A stretch of DNA of 56,923 nucleotides, taken from the NCBI GenBank assembly GCA_034112445.1, contig JAWUVI010000002.1:1-56923 (forward strand), in the 5' to 3' direction. The DNA is from Pelagadaptatus sp034112445. Its GTDB lineage: Bacteria; Pseudomonadota; Gammaproteobacteria; Pseudomonadales; Cellvibrionaceae. Under the pieces are notes generated by a model. It did not search any database. It worked only from the letters and a program-made list of their open reading frames with translations, and was not told where the DNA came from. Of this stretch, positions 1-8,707 are shown one piece after another (the stretch's first letter is position 1; each line of letters starts with the position of its first letter). Made by a program: the position numbers and the translations under genes.

Positions 1-11
1 AAATGTCAGAT

Positions 12-44
12 AAAATAAAACCCCAACAGTTTCAGCCGTTGAGG
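12..44 (-). terminator. Rho-independent terminator, minus strand
   Basis: Read on the minus strand, arms CCTCAACGG and CTGTTGGGG pair over nine positions with two G-T wobbles around the loop CTGAAA. A T-rich tail follows (A-rich 12-20 on the plus strand). It lies about 120 bases beyond the stop of the minus-strand glutamine synthetase and probably ends that transcript. Bases 45-162 hold no credible gene on either strand. Confidence 0.6.
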
Positions 45-162
45 TTTGTCGGTATTGACTTGAACAGCGTCAAGGCTTTAATAAAAACTCCAGCAATGCC
101 TTTTGTGCATGCAGTCTGTTTTCTGCTTCATCCCACACTACTGATATTGCGTTATCAGCTGA

Positions 163-1530
163 TTACACGGAATTTAAATACCACTGATATTCTAGTGGGG
201 TTATTTGTTGATCGAAGAGAGCTTGTTCTCCTTGTTTCATAGTGGAAAAGAGATGGTGGAACTCTTTTCCAAAGCATTCTTTTGCCCACTGGCTACTACT
301 AAAGATATTTATGGCGTCCATCCATTGGTTGGGGTTGGTAGGTTCAGTCTTGGCGTAAGCATTTCCTATTATCGGATCGCTACACTCTAACTCTTTGGTT
401 AGCCCTGTATGAATACCACCTAATACCGCAGCTACAACAAGGTAAGGATTAGCGTCTGCCCCTGAGACACGGTGCTCGATACGACGATTTTGGTTGTTGC
501 TCGCTGGGATCCTTAAGGCGACTGTGCGGTTGTTATAGCTCCAGTGTGTATTCATTGGTACATAGTTATCAATTTGGAAGCGACGATACGAGTTAGCATT
601 AGGAGCAAACATGAGCATTGATTCATGCATGGTTTGCTGTAATCCAGCAATTGCTTGCTGTAAATCTTTACAGGGTTCATGCTCCGGTGATGAAAAGACA
701 TTGTTTCCTTCGTCATCTAATAGACTGACGTGAATGTGGGTACCGCTACCAGCAGTTTCAACATAAGGCTTAGCCATGAAGGTTGCCTGTACACCGTGTT
801 TTTCTGCGACGGCTTTAATCACTCGTTTTAATAAAATAGCTTCGTCACAGGCTTTCAATACGTCGCCTGAATGTGCAACATTTATCTCAAATTGACCTGG
901 AGCATATTCAGCAACAGCGGCTTCTGCTGGGATGGATTGTTGTTTTGCTGCTTCCTGAACATCTTCTATAAAGCTAGAGTAACTATCTAAATCTGCCATG
1001 AAGTAAACTTGAGTGTTGTTGTCTCTATTTCCCGTAGTGGGATTACGCGGCGGCTGTAATTTACCGTGATGATCGTTCTGTTTGTCAGTCAAAAAGAATT
1101 CTAACTCTACCGCAATAACAGGGTTGAGATGTAGTGCTTTAAGCTTATCCAAAATGTTGCTAAGTACCACTCTGGGATTGCCAGCAAAAGGTTGATTGTT
1201 CTCATCCAGCATTTCTAATAATAATTGAGCGGATGGTTTTTCTTTCCAGGGAATGCTGGAAAGGCTACCTTCGATTGGGTAGCAGAAAACATCTTTATCA
1301 CCGATTTTCATCCCTAACCCAGAAGCTTCATTTGATTCACCTGTGATTTGAGATGCCATAAGCGATAAGGGTAGGTTGATACCATCTGTATATGCACTGA
1401 GTAATTTACTGCCATCAATACGCTTACCACGAAGTAATCCATTGCAGTCGGGTAGCAGTAGGTCTATAGACGTAGGAGATGACATGGACGCTAAGGAAGC
1501 TTGATCACTGTCTGATATATTGTGTTTCAT
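163..1530 (-). CDS. spuB: Gamma-glutamylpolyamine synthetase, SpuB-like glutamine synthetase family
   Basis: A 455-residue glutamine-synthetase-fold enzyme. By family it should ligate glutamate to putrescine or another polyamine using ATP, the first step of the gamma-glutamyl route. The N-terminal grasp region carries PDCNGLLRGKRI; the catalytic part carries ELEFFL, the HIHVSLLDDEG segment and NSYRRFQIDNYVP, followed by NNRTVALRIPAS. Its overall pattern and the ending EYQWYLNSV resemble Pseudomonas SpuB, recalled from memory. The start follows a spacer with no strong Shine-Dalgarno sequence. It is divergent from the PuuD-SpuI-SpuC-Pot operon and shares a 285-base promoter region with it. Glutamine synthetase GlnA itself is unlikely given the context. 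The exact polyamine substrate cannot be read from sequence. Confidence 0.85.
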   Translation of the reverse strand: MKHNISDSDQASLASMSSPTSIDLLLPDCNGLLRGKRIDGSKLLSAYTDGINLPLSLMASQITGESNEASGLGMKIGDKDVFCYPIEGSLSSIPWKEKPSAQLLLEMLDENNQPFAGNPRVVLSNILDKLKALHLNPVIAVELEFFLTDKQNDHHGKLQPPRNPTTGNRDNNTQVYFMADLDSYSSFIEDVQEAAKQQSIPAEAAVAEYAPGQFEINVAHSGDVLKACDEAILLKRVIKAVAEKHGVQATFMAKPYVETAGSGTHIHVSLLDDEGNNVFSSPEHEPCKDLQQAIAGLQQTMHESMLMFAPNANSYRRFQIDNYVPMNTHWSYNNRTVALRIPASNNQNRRIEHRVSGADANPYLVVAAVLGGIHTGLTKELECSDPIIGNAYAKTEPTNPNQWMDAINIFSSSQWAKECFGKEFHHLFSTMKQGEQALFDQQITPLEYQWYLNSV

Positions 1531-1604
1531 TTGGCACCTGAATTGATTTGAAAAGAAGTTCTTAATAATTACTATGCCACAGAGCTTAATGCTAGTAATA
1601 GCCT

Positions 1605-1616
1605 ATATTATAATAT
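1605..1616. promoter_or_regulatory. AT-only 12-bp palindrome between divergent polyamine operons
   Basis: ATATTATAATAT is a perfect palindrome in the 285-base space between the two divergent glutamine synthetase transcripts. It could be part of a promoter or a small repressor site. AT-rich palindromes arise easily by chance, so confidence is low. Confidence 0.25.
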
Positions 1617-1743
1617 CTGCTTCCAAGCTTAGCTAATGTGCTTGCAAGTTAGATATAACTTTGAGCTTGATTAGTTGTATTTTAACTCATGTAAACATTC
1701 ACAAATACTCCTTGATCCAAAGGGGGGTTGAGAAGTAGTTTTA

Positions 1744-1758
1744 GCTTAAGGGTTAAGC
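1744..1758. promoter_or_regulatory. Inverted repeat upstream of puuD
   Basis: GCTTAA, a three-base GGG spacer and TTAAGC form a perfect inverted repeat about 58 bases upstream of the PuuD-like start. This is a reasonable place for an operator controlling the operon. No regulator gene lies nearby, so the partner is unknown. Confidence 0.35.
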
Positions 1759-1815
1759 ATATCTAGTATCAGGTTCACAACCAATACAAACATAATTTGA
1801 TTAAGTGCAGAGTTA

Positions 1816-2595
1816 ATGAGTGATTTAGTAGAATCTCCAGTAATTGGTTTACCTAGCGATGTAAAGCAAATAGGCCCACATAATTTTCATTGTGTAGGTG
1901 AAAAATACATCTCAGCTGTAGTTGATGCTATGGATGGTTTTCCGCTGTTAATACCTTCATTAGGTAAAAAGCTAAAAACTGAACAGCTTTTAAGTCAGCT
2001 TGACGGTTTGCTCCTCACAGGAGGCTACGCCAATATTGAGCCTTTACATTATAGCAATGAGGAGCCATATGAAGGGTGTATGCTTGATCCTGATAGGGAC
2101 GCTACAACTTTATCCTTAATTCCTGCAGCAATAGCTCAGGGCGTGCCTATTCTTGGAATATGCAGAGGGTTACAAGAGCTGAATGTGGCAATGGGAGGCA
2201 GTCTATTCCAGAAGGTCCAGGATGAAGATGGGTTTTTTGATCACCGAGAAGATACCACTCAAACTTTGGATGTACAGTATGGCGCGGCTCATGAAATATT
2301 TCCTGAATCAGGTGGGATTTTGTTTGAAATTACCAATGGGAAATCCGTTAATGTGAATTCATTACATGGGCAGGGAATTAAGCAATTGGGTGAAAATCTC
2401 ATTGTGGAATGTAAAGCCCCGGATGGTTTGGTAGAAGGCGTAAGCTACATCGACAAAGAACATTTTGTCTTGGCGGTGCAGTGGCATCCAGAATGGAAAG
2501 TAACAGAGAATCCATTTTATTTGGCGATATTTGAACGCTTTAAAGAAGCGTGTATGAAACGAGCAGCTCAGCGTCATAATGGCGCGCAACAATAA
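1816..2595 (+). CDS. puuD: Gamma-glutamyl-gamma-aminobutyrate hydrolase, class I amidotransferase family
   Basis: A 259-residue cytosolic hydrolase of the peptidase C26 family. It should release glutamate from the gamma-glutamylated product, for example gamma-glutamyl-GABA, at the end of the polyamine branch. The class I amidotransferase triad is visible: nucleophile Cys116 in GICRGLQELN, and His224 with Glu226 in QWHPEW. The oxyanion-type motif LLLTGGYANIEP precedes it. Length fits PuuD/SpuA. It is the first gene of the plus-strand operon, and its 3' end overlaps the longest form of the next gene by 17 bases, suggesting translational coupling. Pseudomonas names this gene spuA. Confidence 0.88.
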   Translation: MSDLVESPVIGLPSDVKQIGPHNFHCVGEKYISAVVDAMDGFPLLIPSLGKKLKTEQLLSQLDGLLLTGGYANIEPLHYSNEEPYEGCMLDPDRDATTLSLIPAAIAQGVPILGICRGLQELNVAMGGSLFQKVQDEDGFFDHREDTTQTLDVQYGAAHEIFPESGGILFEITNGKSVNVNSLHGQGIKQLGENLIVECKAPDGLVEGVSYIDKEHFVLAVQWHPEWKVTENPFYLAIFERFKEACMKRAAQRHNGAQQ

Positions 2596-3979
2596 AATTC
2601 CTGTACCACCTTCACCCTCAAATAGGCTTGTTATGACAAACGATATTGGCGAATGGTTAAAAAAGCATAAAATTGAAGAGGTTGAGTGCTTAATACCTGA
2701 TATGACAGGTAATGCGCGCGGTAAATTGATTCCGGCTAAAAAATTCGTAAAAGAAGAATCTCGTTTGCCAGAAAGTGTTTTGATCCAAGCGGTTAATGGT
2801 GCATGGACGGATGAGCATGAAAAACTGCTTGGTAACGATCTCGATGGAGATATGATTCTTCAGCCAGATGAAAATACGATTCGCTCGATTCCTTGGGCAA
2901 AACCCAATGAGCCTACGGTACAGATCATTCATGATTGCTATACGAGTGATGGTGAGCTTCATCCTTTGGCGTCTCGAAGTGTTTTGCGTCGGGTTTTATC
3001 TTTGTATGAAAAGGAAGGCTGGAAGCCAGTTATTGCGCCCGAAGCTGAATTCTATCTTGTTCAAAAAAACATTAACCCAGATCATGTTTTAATTCCTCCA
3101 GTAGGTCGTTCGGGTCGAACTGAACGAAGTGGGCAGGCTTATAGTATTGATGCGACAAATGAATATGAAGACGTCATCGATGACATGTACGATTTTTGTG
3201 ATGCAATGAATCTTGATGTCGATACTTTAATTCATGAGTCCGGAGCGGCTCAATTTGAAGTTAATTTCTTGCACGGCGATCCACTAGATCTTGCTGATCA
3301 AGTGTTTACCTTTAAACGAACTGTTCGTGAAGCTGCGTTAAAGAATGATATGTATGCGACTTTCATGGCGAAGCCTATGGAGAAAGAGCCGGGGAGCTCA
3401 ATGCATATTCACCAGAGTATCCTTGATGCAAAAACGGGCAAAAACATTTTTGTTGATGAAGCTGGTAATGAAACAGACTTGTTTCATTACTATATAGGCG
3501 GATTACAAAAGTACACGCCATATGCTTTGGCTTTTTACGCGCCGAATGTTAATTCATACCGCCGGTTTGCCAAAGATATTGCCGCCCCAATTAACCTGTG
3601 TTGGGGCTACGATAATAGAACTACTGGGATTAGAGTTCCTGCGAGTAAGCCTGAAGCTAAGCGCGTAGAGAATAGATTCCCTGGAATGGATGCTAATCCA
3701 TACTTAGCTTTAGCGGCCTCACTGGCGTGTGGCTACTTAGGAATGAAAGAAAAAATTAAACCAACAAGCCCAACAACAGATAGTGCATACGATCAAGATA
3801 TCCAGCTTGCTCGCAGCTTATTGGAAGCTCTTGAGTTGATGAAAACATGCAAGCCATTAGCTGAAGTTGTTGGTGAACCGTTTGTTCGAGCTTATGCTGC
3901 TGTGAAAAATGTAGAATATGAAGAGTTTAATAAGGTAATCAGCTCATGGGAGCGTGAATACTTACTGTTAAATGTATAG
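2579..3979 (+). CDS. spuI: Second gamma-glutamylpolyamine synthetase, SpuI-like
   Basis: A 466-residue glutamine-synthetase-family enzyme, clearly paralogous to the minus-strand gene but from a different branch. Signature segments are LIPDMTGNARGKLIP near the N-terminus, PEAEFYLV, MHIHQSILDAKTG, and NSYRRFAKDIAAP followed by DNRTTGIRVPASKPEA. The ending ISSWEREYLLLNV resembles Pseudomonas SpuI from memory. The ATG at 2579 overlaps puuD; an internal ATG at 2633 gives a protein starting MTNDIGEWL, which matches family starts better, and neither has a strong ribosome-binding site. Having two distinct ligases suggests they divide different polyamines between them. Confidence 0.85.
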   Translation: MARNNKIPVPPSPSNRLVMTNDIGEWLKKHKIEEVECLIPDMTGNARGKLIPAKKFVKEESRLPESVLIQAVNGAWTDEHEKLLGNDLDGDMILQPDENTIRSIPWAKPNEPTVQIIHDCYTSDGELHPLASRSVLRRVLSLYEKEGWKPVIAPEAEFYLVQKNINPDHVLIPPVGRSGRTERSGQAYSIDATNEYEDVIDDMYDFCDAMNLDVDTLIHESGAAQFEVNFLHGDPLDLADQVFTFKRTVREAALKNDMYATFMAKPMEKEPGSSMHIHQSILDAKTGKNIFVDEAGNETDLFHYYIGGLQKYTPYALAFYAPNVNSYRRFAKDIAAPINLCWGYDNRTTGIRVPASKPEAKRVENRFPGMDANPYLALAASLACGYLGMKEKIKPTSPTTDSAYDQDIQLARSLLEALELMKTCKPLAEVVGEPFVRAYAAVKNVEYEEFNKVISSWEREYLLLNV

Positions 3980-4008
3980 CCTTAATAAGAGATTACGTGG
4001 AGTTTTAT

Positions 4009-5388
4009 ATGTCTAATTTAGTTGAACTGCAGGCCATTGATAAAAAGCATCATATACACCCCTTTACAGATCAGGGTGATTTAAACTCAAAGGGTACTCG
4101 AGTTATCTCTAAAGCTGAGGGTGTTTATATTTGGGATGAGACGGGCCATAAATTATTAGACGCAATGGCCGGCTTATGGTGCGTGAACGTGGGTTATGGT
4201 CGTGAAGAATTGGCACAGGCAGCACACGATCAAATGATGGAGTTGCCGTTCTACAACAGCTTCTTTCAGTGCACCACTCCAGTAACCATTAAGCTGGCAC
4301 AAAAACTTGCCGAGATTGCTCCTGAGCATATCAATAATGTTTTTTTTACCGGGTCGGGATCTGATTCTAACGATACAATATTGCGCTTAGCTCGCCATTA
4401 TTGGGCTTGCCAAGGTGAACCTCAAAAGTCAGTTATTATTAGTCGAAAAAATGCCTATCATGGATCAACTGTCGCCGGCGCAAGTTTGGGTGGCATGACG
4501 TGGATGCACGAACAAGGCAGTTTACCTATTCCCGGCATTGTCCATATTGACCAGCCTTATTGGTACGGTGAAGGTGGCGATGAAGACCCAGAAGAATTTG
4601 GATTGCGCATTGCACAGCAGCTAGAAGAAACAATTATCAAGCTAAGTGTTGATCGTGTGGCAGCATTTATTGCAGAACCTATACAGGGTGCTGGTGGCGT
4701 AATTATTCCGCCAGCAAGTTACTGGCCGGAAATTAAAAGGATTTGTGATAAATACGGAATTTTGCTGATTTGCGATGAGGTTATCTGTGGGTTTGGGCGT
4801 CTGGGTAAGTGGTTTGGTTCTGATTATTACGGAGTGAAAGCAGACTTTATGCCCATCGCAAAAGGCTTGTCATCTGGTTATCTGCCAATAGGCGGTGTAC
4901 TAATGAGCGATCGTGTTGCTGAAGTGCTCAAAAATGAAGGTGGTGAGCTCGCACATGGTTATACCTATTCGGGGCACCCAGTTGCGGCCGCAGTAGCGCT
5001 TAAAAATATTGAAATAATTCAATCCGAGGGGTTAGTTGAAAAAGTAGAAAGTGATTTAGGGCCATACCTGCAAGAGCGCTGGTTGAAGCTAGCAGATCAT
5101 CCTCTGGTTGGTGATGCTCGCTGCGTTGGATTGGTTGGCGCATTGGAATTAGTTAAGGATAAAAAAGCTCGCACAAGATTTCCTGGTAATGGCGCTGTTG
5201 GTGGATTATGTCGAGATGCATGCACTAAAAATGGATTGGTGATGCGAGCAACGGGTGACACTATGTTGATTTCACCGCCATTGATTATTACCCACGCTCA
5301 AATCGATGAGCTTATATCGAAGGCGAAACAGTCATTGGATGATGTTTGGAAACAGATCCAAGAAGGCGCTTTAGACGATATTAGCTAG
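4009..5388 (+). CDS. spuC: Polyamine:pyruvate aminotransferase, class III, SpuC-like
   Basis: A PLP-dependent class III aminotransferase of 459 residues. It should move a terminal amino group from putrescine, or from its glutamylated form, to pyruvate, giving the aldehyde. Visible signatures are the aromatic AGLWCVNVGYGR, the PLP phosphate-binding FFTGSGSDSNDT, the LICDEVICGFGR segment that contains the PLP aspartate, and the Schiff-base lysine in PIAKGLSSGY. I chose ATG 4009 because GTGGAG at 3997-4002 sits six bases upstream as a ribosome-binding site; a GTG at 3997 would add four residues. The gene follows spuI by about 30 bases. No aldehyde dehydrogenase is adjacent, so the next oxidation is encoded elsewhere. 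Confidence 0.9.
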   Translation: MSNLVELQAIDKKHHIHPFTDQGDLNSKGTRVISKAEGVYIWDETGHKLLDAMAGLWCVNVGYGREELAQAAHDQMMELPFYNSFFQCTTPVTIKLAQKLAEIAPEHINNVFFTGSGSDSNDTILRLARHYWACQGEPQKSVIISRKNAYHGSTVAGASLGGMTWMHEQGSLPIPGIVHIDQPYWYGEGGDEDPEEFGLRIAQQLEETIIKLSVDRVAAFIAEPIQGAGGVIIPPASYWPEIKRICDKYGILLICDEVICGFGRLGKWFGSDYYGVKADFMPIAKGLSSGYLPIGGVLMSDRVAEVLKNEGGELAHGYTYSGHPVAAAVALKNIEIIQSEGLVEKVESDLGPYLQERWLKLADHPLVGDARCVGLVGALELVKDKKARTRFPGNGAVGGLCRDACTKNGLVMRATGDTMLISPPLIITHAQIDELISKAKQSLDDVWKQIQEGALDDIS

Positions 5389-5407
5389 ATATATCTTATA
5401 GAAACTA

Positions 5408-5436
5408 TTGACTTGAAACTCATATAACCATATTTT
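5408..5436 (+). promoter_or_regulatory. Candidate sigma-70 promoter for potF
   Basis: TTGACT at 5408-5413 and TATTTT at 5431-5436 are 17 bases apart, in the 82-base gap before the binding-protein gene. The spacing is ideal and the -10 box is imperfect. It would let the transporter genes be transcribed independently of the upstream catabolic genes. Confidence 0.4.
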
Positions 5437-5470
5437 TTAAATAATATTCACACAATCAAAAGGGTTCGTT

Positions 5471-6577
5471 ATGAATAAGTTCGTTAAAACCTCGCTCGCG
5501 GCCGTTGTAATATCAACTGGCTTATCAGGGTTAGCCGTGGCTGAAGAAGAAAAAGTTCTTAATGTATACAATTGGTCGGATTACATTGCTGAAGATACAT
5601 TGGCTAACTTTAAAGCCGAAACGGGCATAAAAGTAACTTATGATGTGTTTGATAGTAATGAAGTGCTAGAAGCTAAATTACTGGCGGGAAATACAGGGTT
5701 TGATGTTGTTGTTCCGTCTTTGTCGTTTTTGGCTCGCCAGATTAAAGCTGGTGTATTTATGCCTTTGGATAAAGCTAAACTCACTAATTATGATAATCAT
5801 GATAAAGCATTATTAAAAACTATTGCGACCTTGGATGAAGGTAATGTTCACTCTATTCCTTATTTATGGGGAACTACCGGCATTGGTTACAATGTAGATA
5901 AAGTCAAAGAAATCCTAGGCGAAGACGCTCCCGTTGATAGTTGGGACTTAGTTTACAAGAAAGAAAATCTAGAAAAATTGAGCGCTTGTGGCGTTGCTTT
6001 CTTAGATGCACCAGGTGAAATTATCCCTGGAGTGTTACATTATTTAGGTGAAGATCCAAATACCTTTGATACTAATTTGATCAAAGGAAAAGCAGCAGAT
6101 CATCTGTCTGAATTACGCCCATATATCACTTATTTTCACTCTTCTCAGTTCATAAATGATTTAGCTAATGGCGATATCTGTGTGGCTGTAGGTTGGTCTG
6201 GAGATATTCTGCAGGCCTCTGATCGTGCTGCTGAAGCTGAAAACGGTGTTGAAGTTGCTTATGTGATTCCAAAAGAAGGTGCTTTAACTTGGTTCGATAT
6301 GCTGGCTATTCCTAAGGATGCTAAACACCCAGAGAATGCCCACCTATTTTTGAACTACTTGCTGCGTCCTGAAGTTATGGCCGGTATATCTGACTATGTA
6401 TGGTATGCCAATGGTAACAAAGCTTCTTTACCGCTAATTGATGAAGAGGTCACTTCGCATCCAGGTATTTATCCTACCGAAGATGCGGCTAAAAACTTGT
6501 ACTCTGCCGTTATGACACCAGCTAAAGTGGATAGGGCTTACACCAGAACCTGGACTAAAATTAAAACAGGTAAGTAA
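5471..6577 (+). CDS. potF: Periplasmic polyamine-binding protein, PotF/SpuD family
   Basis: A 368-residue solute-binding protein that should capture putrescine or spermidine in the periplasm and deliver it to the adjacent permease. Residues 1-24 form a signal peptide (basic start, hydrophobic core, cleavage near AVAEEE). The mature start KVLNVYNWSDYI is the classic PotF/PotD opening, and later family segments include NGDICVAVGWSGD and VWYANGNKA. AAAAGGG lies about five bases upstream of the ATG as a ribosome-binding site. It is followed by a strong hairpin before potG. Whether it prefers putrescine or spermidine cannot be decided here. Confidence 0.92.
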   Translation: MNKFVKTSLAAVVISTGLSGLAVAEEEKVLNVYNWSDYIAEDTLANFKAETGIKVTYDVFDSNEVLEAKLLAGNTGFDVVVPSLSFLARQIKAGVFMPLDKAKLTNYDNHDKALLKTIATLDEGNVHSIPYLWGTTGIGYNVDKVKEILGEDAPVDSWDLVYKKENLEKLSACGVAFLDAPGEIIPGVLHYLGEDPNTFDTNLIKGKAADHLSELRPYITYFHSSQFINDLANGDICVAVGWSGDILQASDRAAEAENGVEVAYVIPKEGALTWFDMLAIPKDAKHPENAHLFLNYLLRPEVMAGISDYVWYANGNKASLPLIDEEVTSHPGIYPTEDAAKNLYSAVMTPAKVDRAYTRTWTKIKTGK

Positions 6578-6589
6578 TTCTGGTCTGTT

Positions 6590-6615
6590 AAAAAGGGGCC
6601 TGTAGGCCCCTTTTT
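6590..6615 (+). terminator. Terminator or attenuator between potF and potG
   Basis: AAAAAGGGGCC and GGCCCCTTTTT form a perfect 11-bp stem around the loop TGTA, with A and T tracts on the flanks. It is placed 13 bases after the potF stop and 39 before potG. Such hairpins often make the binding-protein message more abundant than the permease message; partial read-through would be expected. Confidence 0.8.
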
Positions 6616-6653
6616 ATTTTGAAATTAATAATATTTAAAGTTCTGGAATATTT

Positions 6654-7802
6654 ATGTCTAGCGTAAATCAAACACAAAAAATCAGTGACGATACCAACAC
6701 ACGACAAGCCGTTGTAAATAAAAACTATTTGCAGGTCAATGGTGTCACTAAAATGTTTGATGATTTTACTGCTGTCGATAATGTCAGTATCAATATTCAT
6801 CAGGGTGAAATCTTTGCGCTGTTAGGCGCTTCAGGTTGTGGGAAGTCAACCCTGTTAAGAATGCTTGGTGGATTCGACTTGCCATCAAAGGGCGATGTTT
6901 TATTAGATGGTCAGTCTATGGGGAGTCTACCTCCTTATGCTCGTCCTATTAATATGATGTTCCAGTCCTATGCTTTGTTTCCGCATATGACCGTAGAGAA
7001 AAATATCGCTTTTGGTTTAGAGCAAGATAACGTTAAGAAGTCAGATATTGCCGATCGCGTCCAAGACATGATGAAGCTTGTACAAATGGAACGGTTTGCA
7101 AAACGCAAACCACACCAATTATCCGGCGGGCAGCAGCAACGTGTTGCATTGGCGCGATCTCTTATAAAAAGTCCAAAATTATTATTGCTTGATGAGCCTA
7201 TGGGAGCCTTAGATAAAAAGCTAAGAACTCAAATGCAATTAGAGGTTGTTGATATTATTGAGCGCCTCGGTGTAACGTGCGTCATGGTAACTCACGATCA
7301 GGAAGAGGCCATGACAATGGCACACCGAATTGCGGTTATGGAGGCCGGACAAATACGTCAAGTTGGCGAACCTGGTCACGTATATGAGCAGCCTTCCAGT
7401 CGTTTTTCTGCCGAGTTTATTGGGTCGGTCAACTTATTTGAGGGTGTGCTGACTGAAGACCATACTGATTGGGCTTCGGTTAAAAGTGAGTCAGTTCAAG
7501 GTGATATTTATATTGGTCATGGAATTACAGGTACTCCTAATATGGAGTGCGCAGTGGCGATTAGACCCGAGAAAATATCGGTCAGTCGTTCTGAGCCACA
7601 ACAGCAAAAGAATAAAGTTCAAGGGGTTGTCGAAGATATTGCATATTTAGGCAGTCATTCTGTTTATCATGTTCGGTTGCCTTCTAATATGTTGGTATTG
7701 GCCACGGCCATGAATTCGAGCCGCTATACAGATCGGTTTACTTGGAATGATCAAATATGGCTGTTTTGGGAAGATGATGCGGGCGTGGTGTTAACATCAT
7801 GA
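6654..7802 (+). CDS. potG: Polyamine ABC transporter ATPase, PotG/SpuF family
   Basis: A 382-residue ATPase subunit powering polyamine import at the inner membrane. The nucleotide-binding domain carries Walker A GASGCGKST at residues 58-66, the signature LSGGQQQR, Walker B LLLLDEP, and the H-loop VTHDQEEAM. The C-terminal part, roughly residues 260-382, matches a TOBE/MOP-like regulatory domain (AIRPEKISVS). The stop overlaps the potH start by four bases (ATGA), indicating translational coupling. The start follows only a weak CTGGA ribosome-binding site, in keeping with its position behind the attenuator. Confidence 0.93.
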   Translation: MSSVNQTQKISDDTNTRQAVVNKNYLQVNGVTKMFDDFTAVDNVSINIHQGEIFALLGASGCGKSTLLRMLGGFDLPSKGDVLLDGQSMGSLPPYARPINMMFQSYALFPHMTVEKNIAFGLEQDNVKKSDIADRVQDMMKLVQMERFAKRKPHQLSGGQQQRVALARSLIKSPKLLLLDEPMGALDKKLRTQMQLEVVDIIERLGVTCVMVTHDQEEAMTMAHRIAVMEAGQIRQVGEPGHVYEQPSSRFSAEFIGSVNLFEGVLTEDHTDWASVKSESVQGDIYIGHGITGTPNMECAVAIRPEKISVSRSEPQQQKNKVQGVVEDIAYLGSHSVYHVRLPSNMLVLATAMNSSRYTDRFTWNDQIWLFWEDDAGVVLTS

Positions 7803-8707
7803 TAAAAAAGCTTAAAAAAATCCTACCTGGATCACACTGGTCTGTTACCAGTATTCCATACTTATGGTTGTTACTTTTTTTTGCGGTACCATTTCTTATT
7901 GTGCTTAAAATATCATTTTCCGAAGCGCAAATTGCTATGCCGCCGTTTAGCAATGTGTTTGAGTTTGATGGTGAGCTGTTATCTATAAAATTAAATTTCT
8001 TAAACTATTTATATCTATTAGAAGATGACCTGTACGTCAGCGCATACTTGAGTTCATTGTGGATAGCACTGAACTCAACAATATTGTGCTTACTGATTGG
8101 TTATCCGATGGCGTATGGAATTTCTAGAATGGATCCTTCGACTAGAAATGTGCTTTTAATGCTGGTGATATTGCCTTCATGGACGTCATTTTTAATTCGT
8201 ATTTATGCTTGGATTGGTATTATCAAAAATAATGGCTTGCTGAACAATTTTTTAATGGGGCTCGGTGTTATAGATGAGCCACTTAAGATTCTTCATACTG
8301 AAGTGGCTATTTATATTGGTATTGTATACGCCTACTTACCGTTTATGATTCTTCCCCTCTATACCAATCTTGTGAAACTAGATGGTCGCTTACTGGAAGC
8401 TTCTTCTGATTTGGGTGCGTCACCAATGAAAACCTTTTTTAGAGTGACGTTACCCCTTTCCAAGCCAGGAATCATAGCTGGTGCAATGTTAGTGTTTATT
8501 CCCTCTGTTGGTGAGTTTGTTATACCTGAGCTGTTGGGAGGCTCTGATACGCTAATGATAGGTAAGATTTTATGGCAAGAATTTTTCAACAATAGGGATT
8601 GGCCCGTTGCTTCAGCGGTTGCGATAGTCATGCTGATCTTATTGCTGGTACCAATAATGATGTTCCACAACAGTGAAGCCAAACGACTGGAGCAAGAGGG
8701 ATCATGA
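7799..8707 (+). CDS. potH: Polyamine ABC transporter permease, PotH/SpuG family
   Basis: A 302-residue inner-membrane permease with about six predicted hydrophobic segments. The coupling (EAA) loop reads EASSDLGASPMKTFFRVTLP, where it would contact PotG. The N-terminal helix around residues 20-40 is followed by a periplasmic stretch, as in PotH. It overlaps potG and potI by four bases on each side, so the three are probably translated as a unit. With PotI it forms the heterodimeric channel for substrate delivered by PotF. Confidence 0.92.
   Translation: MIKKLKKILPGSHWSVTSIPYLWLLLFFAVPFLIVLKISFSEAQIAMPPFSNVFEFDGELLSIKLNFLNYLYLLEDDLYVSAYLSSLWIALNSTILCLLIGYPMAYGISRMDPSTRNVLLMLVILPSWTSFLIRIYAWIGIIKNNGLLNNFLMGLGVIDEPLKILHTEVAIYIGIVYAYLPFMILPLYTNLVKLDGRLLEASSDLGASPMKTFFRVTLPLSKPGIIAGAMLVFIPSVGEFVIPELLGGSDTLMIGKILWQEFFNNRDWPVASAVAIVMLILLLVPIMMFHNSEAKRLEQEGS

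Noticed and set aside
3..242. 79-residue open frame at the left edge, plus strand
   Set aside because: It overlaps a minus-strand terminator and the end of the glutamine synthetase gene, has no ribosome-binding site and no recognisable motif.
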